Below, one piece after another: positions 56,927 through 64,000 of a stretch of DNA of 64,000 nt. The notes beneath the pieces were generated by a model, which worked only from the letters and a program-made list of their open reading frames with translations, was not told the origin of the DNA and did no database searches. A program made the position numbers and the translations under genes. Every line of letters begins with the position of its first letter. Position 1 is the stretch's first letter. This DNA comes from Rhizomys pruinosus (Eukaryota > Chordata > Mammalia > Rodentia > Spalacidae), in contig VZQC01007982.1 of NCBI GenBank assembly GCA_009823505.1, positions 2,867,150 to 2,931,149 on the forward strand, given 5' to 3'.

Positions 56927-57039
56927 AGATGTCTACTCTATGCCTTTGGTAGCTTCTGGCCTCTCTATATACATTTAGTTCAATAGCTTATACCAAACAC
57001 AACACCCTAATTTTCCCCCGGAAAGAACTATAGTAGTTG

Positions 57040-57267
57040 AGGCTGGAGAAATGGCTCAGAGGTTAAGAGCACTGATTGCTCTTGTAGAAGACCCAGGTTC
57101 AATACCAGCACCTACATGGCAGCTAACAACCATCCATAACTCCAGTTCCAAAGGATCTGATGTCTTTTTGATCTCCACTGGCACTGCACCACACAGGTGC
57201 ATTTATATACATGCAGACAATACACTCATGCACATAAAAATTTAAAAAATTATAAATTTTTTTTAAA
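57040..57267 (+). mobile_element. B3 SINE
   Basis: Head 'aggctggagaaatggctcag', B box 'ccaggttcaataccagcacc', and AT-rich tail. The target duplication is near-perfect: AAAGAACTATA (from 57022) against AAAGAACTGTA (57268-57278). Confidence 0.9.
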
Positions 57268-57278
57268 AAGAACTGTAA

Positions 57279-58349
57279 CAGTCAAGTTAATGACAGAGTT
57301 TCAAGGACGGCCTAGTCTACATCTTTCTTCTTATGAAAAAACCAGAGGAGACAGGTGGTAGTAGGTAAGAGCTGGATAGAAGAGAGGAAGGAAACCTCCA
57401 TGCTAAGGGAAGCTAATGCTTATTCCTTTCTGGATGTAACCATGACAACCTGCCAGGTATTCCCGGGGATGTCTGGGGTGCCCAGAATCCTCTCTGTCCT
57501 TGAAATTCGCTGCTTCCAATTCACAAGGAATACACATTCCTAATTTTCTCAACCCACACTGTGCTGCAAAGACCTCTGCCACCAGCAATGTCTGTATTTA
57601 GTCTATTGTGACTCATTTTCCAAGGAGCTGAAGCTGAACGATCATCACTCTGCACGGGAGGGAAACTGAGGCAGGGAAAGAGGGGAGTCCATGTTTCAGT
57701 AGCCCCCCCCCACTGTCATACCCACATATTTTTCATTAACCTGGGGCAGGAGAAACGCTAGGCTTCTCAGCCCCTAGAACGGCTTTTCCGAGTGGCCAGG
57801 GTCACTGAAAACAGTTTCCCCCCTGGCTGGATGAAATCAACAGCTACCTACAGAAGCAGACTTTGCATTCAGGCAACTGTATCATGAAATCATGTTGTCA
57901 GCAGAAAGTCAACGATCTGTGGGTCTCTTCTTCCCTCACAGCAAGGGGCTCTGGTGACGCATGTTTTCACCAGAAGGAAGCAAGGGCAGCCACATTGGGC
58001 TGCCTAAACCTGGAATTCTGCCTATCCCCGGATCAGGGGTTTCCCTGCCAGGCCCCATCAGGAGACAGGGACTCTGTCTTCACACCTCTTCCATGACAGT
58101 CATCACCCGTACTGCCCACCTCAGAGTTGTCTATTCTTATAGTGGAGAGACATAGGGTCCATTACAAGGGGTGCATGTGGCTCCCACCTGGGTGATGCAT
58201 TGACAGACCTGGAAATAGACAGAGTCATACTCTGTGTGTCATTAGCACTGCTACAAGGAGGTCATTTTATCTTCTTTCCAACTCCCAGAAGTCCTTATGG
58301 AATACACTGGGTATAAATTAAGATGAGTGACTCACCACATTCCTAGGAC
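57279..58349. other. Intron, nothing recognised
   Basis: A weak MIR-like 'gggaaactgaggcaggga' occurs near 57660; otherwise no repeat or coding similarity. Confidence 0.5.
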
Positions 58350-58437
58350 TATGAGCATGGGGACAGGGACCATACTTTATGATTCTTCATCCCCTTAGCT
58401 TAGTGCTTGGTTCAAAGAAGCTTAAGTAAATAGATGG
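58350..58437 (+). mobile_element. L2 3' end relic
   Basis: 'ggggacagggaccatacttt' followed by 'cttagcttagtgcttggttc' and 'aagcttaagtaaatag' is the L2 terminal motif order. Confidence 0.68.
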
Positions 58438-58499
58438 GCGGATGCATGAAAAGATAGACAGATGGATGGATGACTAAATAAAGCCTTTGGTTTCCCATC

Positions 58500-58650
58500 T
58501 GTACTTTCTGACCTTGGGTAAGCCACTTAACCCTTCTGAGCCTTGGTTTGTAACATGTGACATAGGAATTATGGTACCGGAACATACTTCATAGTGCTGT
58601 GGTGACAATTAAATGGTTTAATACATGTAGAATATCTACCACTATAGTGT
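58500..58650 (+). mobile_element. MIR relic
   Basis: 'gaccttgggtaagccactta', 'acccttctgagccttggttt', 'catagtgctgtggtgacaat' and 'taaatggtttaatacatgta' give the MIR core and 3' half in order. Confidence 0.92.
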
Positions 58651-61600
58651 TATGGGGGGTACTAGTTTGTCAGCAGGGGGAAAATCCACTAAGTTCTATG
58701 AGTTTCAACAATGCTGAGGAAATTCATGGTATCTATCTCTAGGGGCTTATTGAGATTAAGGGTTGAGAGTTGACAAAGTGAATAGCATAGGTTAGGGGCT
58801 GCTTTCTAGAGATCTATCTCAATAGGCTAGAAATTGGACCCCTGAAGATGGATTAAAGAATAGAAGAAGCTCTCTTGGATCCAGAACATGAAGCACTTTC
58901 ACCAGCACAGCAAAATCCTGACCCCCAACCCAGACCCACTCCCTCCAAGGCCCCGAAATCTCCATCCTCTACTTAGAGTATTTGGATGTTTGCTAAGATT
59001 CCAGAGCAACCTGCATCACTCCCGAGGATTGGGTGGGGGGAGGGCAGGTCCAACATGGACTTTATCCCCTGCCAGGCCCTTCATAGCTGGGGGTGCACCC
59101 TACCCCCAGCTGAACCTAAAGTGCCAAAGGCCCCACAACAGCCTCCCAATGGCCTGCAGAGCAGCAGCAGCATGGGAAGGTGATGTGGGGAGCCCAAGCT
59201 GACACTCCGAATTACAATCTAATAGCTTACCGCGCTTCCCTCGCACACAGCAGCAAAGGTTACCGTGCAATTACGTGTCGCTACATACAAATGACAGAGC
59301 AGTTACGGTTACTTTACCAATTACAGGGAAATTGCTCCCACTCTGCAGAGACTGGCACTCTGAAAAGCTCTATCATCTCCACAGAAAGGGGACTGCAAAT
59401 GCTGGTGGCTTCCTTCCTCCAGCAGTGTCCCCAGGCTCTGGGACAGAGCCACAAGGCAGCCACTTGAGGAGCCATATCTAGTGGTCTCTGCGAGGTATTC
59501 CTGAGAAGGGTTGCAGGAGGAGGCTGACACAAGAGACTAGAGAGCTTCCCCTAGAACCCCTAAGAATCAATCCCAACCCCAGGTCCAATGGCAAGCTCTT
59601 AACGACCCAAGCATTCTACTGACAGCCATGCCATTCCATCTTGAAGACTGTAAGAGATGAGGTAGGTTGGCACCCAATCCTGATGCTACCCCAACCCCAT
59701 ATGGCATGGCCCTGGTCTGTTCCTCTTCCCTACCAACGCAGAGCTATTTTAGCTCAGCCCCCAGCTCCTCCACCTTTACGAGAACCCCAATGAGCCCTTA
59801 TTATGGAAAGGTCAGAACTAGGCCAGAGCTCAGTGGTCCAAAGGCTGTGCTAATGAGACAGGGGTCAGCAGGTCTGTCCCCCTATGGGCCAATTAGCTGA
59901 GCTCTGGGACACAGTGTCTTCCATAGCCACAGGCTGCCCCTCTTATCCCAGGCATCCACTGTTTACAAATAGCTTAAACTGGCCCCCAAATGCAGGTCGG
60001 GTGAGCCATTATGATAGAATGGATATAGCTGACTGTTCTGACCATGAATATACCTGTCAGGCTGCTATGCACTCCATGAAAGAAAATACAAAGCCAGACT
60101 TGGCAATGGACATGCTCTGTGGGCAGCAAGAGAATAGTTCTTATACCTAAAGTCAAATCAGCTCCCCTGTCCTACTTGAAGGGAAAAGTATTGTCCAGCC
60201 TCCTGAGAACCTCCAAGTCATCTTCCAAGCCTGGAATCCCACCCCTGTCCATTAAATGGGGGAAAGAGCTGCCCAAACTCTCCCACTATGGAATCATATG
60301 AGCCTCTAGTGGAGTCTTTTGACCCACTGGAACTCCTTACTCAAACAGAGAAACTGAGTCATTAAGTGAGAACAATGCTGCTGACAGTTATTTCTGTTTG
60401 CTTGTCTGCTTGCTTGCTTCAGGGTATTTATGGAGAACCAAGCTAGAAGAGGCCCAGGGATATAAAGATGCAACAGTCTCTGTATATGTCCCCTACATTG
60501 TCACTTTCTAGTGGCAAGATAGATCCGGACCACAATTAGACAAGCAATGGATATCCTGTTTCAGGTGTACCTGGAAGACATAGAAGACAGAGCCACCAGC
60601 TGCCAGGACCTCTGCTCCTTATCCTGCATCTTGGACCACAGTGTGCTGTCCTTCTTTTGAACTACTCCAGAGAAGGAAGTAAGCTTACCATGCCAGACAA
60701 GCCCATTTTACAGGAATCAAAAAATCAAGGCTCAGAGAGTCACATGGCTGCCCCTAGAAACATATCAACTTTCAGGGAAAACAGAACCCCAAATTCCCAG
60801 TCCAAAAGGGAAAAAAAGCCATGATGGTCAACAAGTTATTAGGCTGGGCAGCAGCTTCAAAAGCTTTGGGAAGTGTCCTGCCACCTTTAAAGCCTGGACA
60901 CAACTAACCCCCACTCCCAAGTAGGTCTTTAGCCAGTTATCAAAGCTGAGCTCTTCCTCTCCTAGGTCCATGAGTCCCAAAGAAAGTAAATGTGGAAGTT
61001 TTGTAAAGAAATACAAGGCAGGAGAAAAAGAGAAATCTATGAGCTGCCTACTGATGGGGATAGGAGGCCTTTTGGATTCTTCATGCTCAGGAGCCCTAAA
61101 TCTCTTTGTATTAATTATACCTACATACACATGTACAAGCACGTGAGCACACATACACCCCAGGAGCTAGCCACAGCAGGCCTCTGCCAGAAACCCAGCA
61201 TCAGTGAATTACACATGTGGGACTTCTTTTTAGAGGAGGTATTGATCAGATAAGCTGTATTAGCTCATGTCTAAATACAGACTCCAGTTGTAAAGTGCTG
61301 CAGTGCCAGGTGATAATGATCACCCACTTATTGGGAACCATATCTCAAATATGGCCACTGACCCCTAGGGTGCTCATAAATGCACCAGATCCTGAAACAC
61401 CAAGTGCATCTGCCTCTCAAGACAAGGCATGTGTTCCACTCCGCCTCCTCAAGAGTAGCAGTAAGCAGACAGGGCTCTCAGGGGCCTACAAAGAACTGTG
61501 GGAGGCTCTAATGCCTTGGTTTTAGTCTCAGTGGGAAGGCCGCTACCCTGTAAGATGTGCCCATGTGCTTTCTAAAAAACAAAGAAACCAACCACCTACC

Positions 61601-63267
61601 TCTGACTCTCCAACCCTTTGATGGCTTGACTGATCTGCATAAAATTTCCTTTCTCTTTCCTGATCCCTAACCCCATCCCTCAAGGTCTATTCCAGGTTCA
61701 TGCTGACCCTGTCGGGTTGAACTCTTTTAAAAAAGCCAGAGAAGTACTATTACAGGTGAAGGGTAGGGTCGGCAACCAGGCGGTGAGCACAGGCTACGGA
61801 AACGGAATGGGGGCTGTGGCCTCATCCACTTAGTTACTAATGCATCATTTCAGAGTGATTCTTTATTGTGTCTTTTTCAATGAGATTGTAGGGAAAATGA
61901 ATGTCAGAGAGGAGAAGGAGAGAGCCAGCACTCCACAGCCACAGCAGCCTAGTTAGACAAATATGTTATTGAAGGGGCTCAGTGGAAAGAGTCTCAGGGC
62001 TGGACAAACAACCCAACAAATTATAGTCAAGGTTCCCAAGAACCAAGAGCCCTCCCTCCAGGCATCTCAGAAAAGGGGGGAGGGGGCCAAAAATCAGGAC
62101 AGAAGGCAACCATTTGTGTTCCAAGAGCTCTGGAAAGGGTGGGGGCAGCTTCCGATGCAAATATTCATTGAATTAAATAATGCACCTCACTATGAAAACC
62201 ATAAATAAAGGCAATGTTTCTTTTTCACTCATTTTGAAATCTCTTCGTTTTTGCAAATCAACTGTGGCCCAATGCCACTGAATATCCAAGGGTCGCTCAT
62301 GCATCATGATAACAAACTATTCTTCTAATGGGGAACCAAGGCCACTAATTTGAGCTATATTCACAAGAGAGGGGCATTAATCCCGACACACTTTCTAGGG
62401 GCCAGGGCCTCAACCAATGGTAAGTGTTTGCCATGCACTCTCCTAGGGGATGCTGAGCAGAAACCGGGGCTGGACCCATGACCTTCTTCTCATTAGCCCA
62501 GCTGCTGAGGGCCCCTGGTTCCTCCCTCTGAGAAGCAGCCAGGCCAGGCCACAATGAGGAGGGAAGGTCTGCATAGGCCTGAGCGATGGCCAGCTTGGCA
62601 AAAGAAATCAGAACTATGCGGGTGGCAACCAGGCTGGGAGCAGACCCAGGGGCCCAAACTGGACGCCCGGGGACTGTCAGAGAAGTTTCTCAGCCTTGCG
62701 AACAGTGCCAGCCAAAGCCCACCAAGAGGCTGCCCTCCCTTTCTAGACCTTGGCTCCTGATGCCCCTAGCAGCTGCCTGTCAGGGGCAGATAAACCCCAC
62801 AGAGCCAGCCCATCAATCCTCAGCTCAAACTCTTTCTCCCAGAGTTTAAGGCAGGCAGGCAGCCACGGCCACCACACGAACTGTAATTGAAGTTAGGAAT
62901 GCCATAATGATTAAGTTTGTGTGTTTCCTGGCGGGTGCAGGGAACCAGTGGCCCTGCTCTCCAGGCTGAATTATGGGGTAGGTCATTCCCTTGTTAGTGG
63001 GAATAAATTTTATTAGCCCCACTCTTGCTGCTGTGTATCTTCCTCTCTTGCTTCTCAGGCCCGTGTGTCTGGGTAATGTCGCCTACATGTGGGAGAAATC
63101 AGCAGAACCGATCCCATCATATTTTGGAATGCTGACAGAGACACGGTAATGACACAGAGAATGACCCTGGCTTTCTTTGCTCTGAAGATCCCCAAGGGTG
63201 AATGTGGACAGCAAGTGAGGCCAAACTGACAGGGAAAAGGGTCTCAATTGACAAGAAGAATGCCTAT
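58651..63267. other. Repeat-poor intron with candidate conserved stretches
   Basis: About 4.6 kb with only one weak MIR (60700-60800, minus) recognised. Three AT-rich stretches (59190-59345, 62150-62335, 62876-63030) with homeobox-like TAATTA/ATTAC cores stand out; see findings. Open frames are short and unrelated to known families. Confidence 0.5.
60700..60800 (-). mobile_element. MIR relic, weak
   Basis: 'cattttacaggaatcaaaaa' followed by 'aaggctcagagagtcacatg' resembles the MIR core complement. Confidence 0.55.
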
Positions 63268-63412
63268 ATTTTTTTTTGAGACAGGGTCTCTATGTGGCCC
63301 CAGGTGGCCTGGAACTTGCTATGTAAGCCAGGCTGGCCTTGAACTCATACAGATCCACCTGCCTCTCCTCTGCCTCCTGAGTGCTGGGATTAAAGGTACT
63401 TACCACCATGTC
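63268..63412 (-). mobile_element. B1 SINE
   Basis: Poly-T, 'gagacagggtctctatgtgg', 'gccaggctggccttgaactc' and 'gtgctgggattaaaggtact'. Confidence 0.93.
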
Positions 63413-64000
63413 CATCTCTTTTTCTTTCTTAGAACTTTGTTCATGAAGTAAGAGAAGTATGCTAATGTGGGGATATGTGATCATCCCCTTTGGCCTTGCA
63501 AAAGTGAGAGGACATCTGGGCATGAGAGCCTCGAGGGTGCGGCTCAAAGGTGTCTTCTTCCAGTGTGTTCCCTTCGCATTTATGTGTGTGTGGACCATGG
63601 AAGGCAGGCCAGCAAACAGGCACATCCTGGGGCCTTGGAAACTGGGTTAGGTACATCCCAAATCTCTCCAAAGAAGATATTGATGAAAGTGATTTAACAA
63701 TAATGTCCATTTGGGTGTCTAGTCTATTCTAACCAAATGCAAGCATACAGGACTAGGCTGAGCTCATCTCTATCCTACAAGGTGTTCTGGGCCTATCCTT
63801 ACTTAATAATAATGTCTGTGAGTTTCTCTTTTGCTCTTTAGTAAATGGATGTTGTCTCATCAGCGCCTTCTTAAACATAAAATTAGAGCAAGAAGGAAAT
63901 GCTTACCAACCCTATGAGCTAGCGCTGGCTGGGACCCAAAAATTCAGACTCCTAGCTAGTATCCCTGCCAAGACACCACCCTGTGTGGGTGAGAGGAATT
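63413..64000. other. Intron, nothing recognised
   Basis: No repeat or coding similarity recognised to the window edge. Confidence 0.5.

Larger units (their letters stand above)
55296..64000 (-). other. PLXNA4: Intron upstream of the plexin exon
   Basis: By gene orientation this precedes the exon in the transcript. Repeats are sparse: B3, L2, MIR and one B1. No other exon was recognised up to the window edge, so the preceding large sema exon lies outside. Confidence 0.7.

Noticed and set aside
56581..56952. Overlapping 122- and 123-codon open frames
   Set aside because: They lie across the inverted repeat on opposite strands and show no family resemblance.

Overview
This window is nuclear DNA from a muroid rodent. 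The evidence is the repeat content: B1 (7SL-derived), B2/B3 and ID (tRNA-derived) and B4 SINEs, older MIR, L2, MER5 and MLT1/MaLR relics, L1 fragments and many (CA)n tracts. Species cannot be fixed from the sequence. Almost everything here is intron and intergenic-type DNA, and no prokaryote-style gene or operon is present.

The only protein-coding sequence I can support is one 183-bp exon on the minus strand (55113-55295). It encodes 61 residues of the sema domain of a class A plexin, best matched from memory to PLXNA4. It has a canonical AG acceptor, GT donor, pyrimidine tract and branch-point candidate. The rest of the window is therefore read as the two large introns flanking that exon: the downstream intron occupies 1-55112 and the upstream intron 55296-64000, in transcript orientation.

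Layout. 1-2584: intron with L1, MaLR and CA-rich repeats. 2585-17545: copy A of a long segment. 17546-18196: a tail with an L1 ORF2 fragment and a B3 SINE that stops at a single N (18197). 18198-34013: copy B, a second copy of the same segment. 34014-46000: unique intron with SINE clusters, a six-unit minisatellite and a SINE-tail-derived GAAA tract. 46000-55112: more intron with L1, B1, B3 and DNA-transposon relics. 55113-55295: the plexin exon. 55296-64000: upstream intron, repeat-poor at its distal end, with a hairpin-forming inverted repeat and AT-rich stretches that resemble conserved non-coding elements.

The most striking large-scale structure is the 15-kb duplication. Copy B alternates between long stretches that look identical to copy A and stretches full of short insertions. 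It is about 855 bp longer than copy A, begins immediately after an N, and its degraded blocks coincide largely with repeats. This is the signature of an unpolished long-read gap fill, not of a biological segmental duplication. The two halves of one MLT1 LTR, at the end of copy B and just beyond it, support a single true copy followed directly by the right flank. I did not find a novel biological system. The more interesting biology is a B2 subfamily with an internal 17-bp duplication, the 36-36-36 hairpin, the minisatellite, and candidate conserved elements upstream of the exon.
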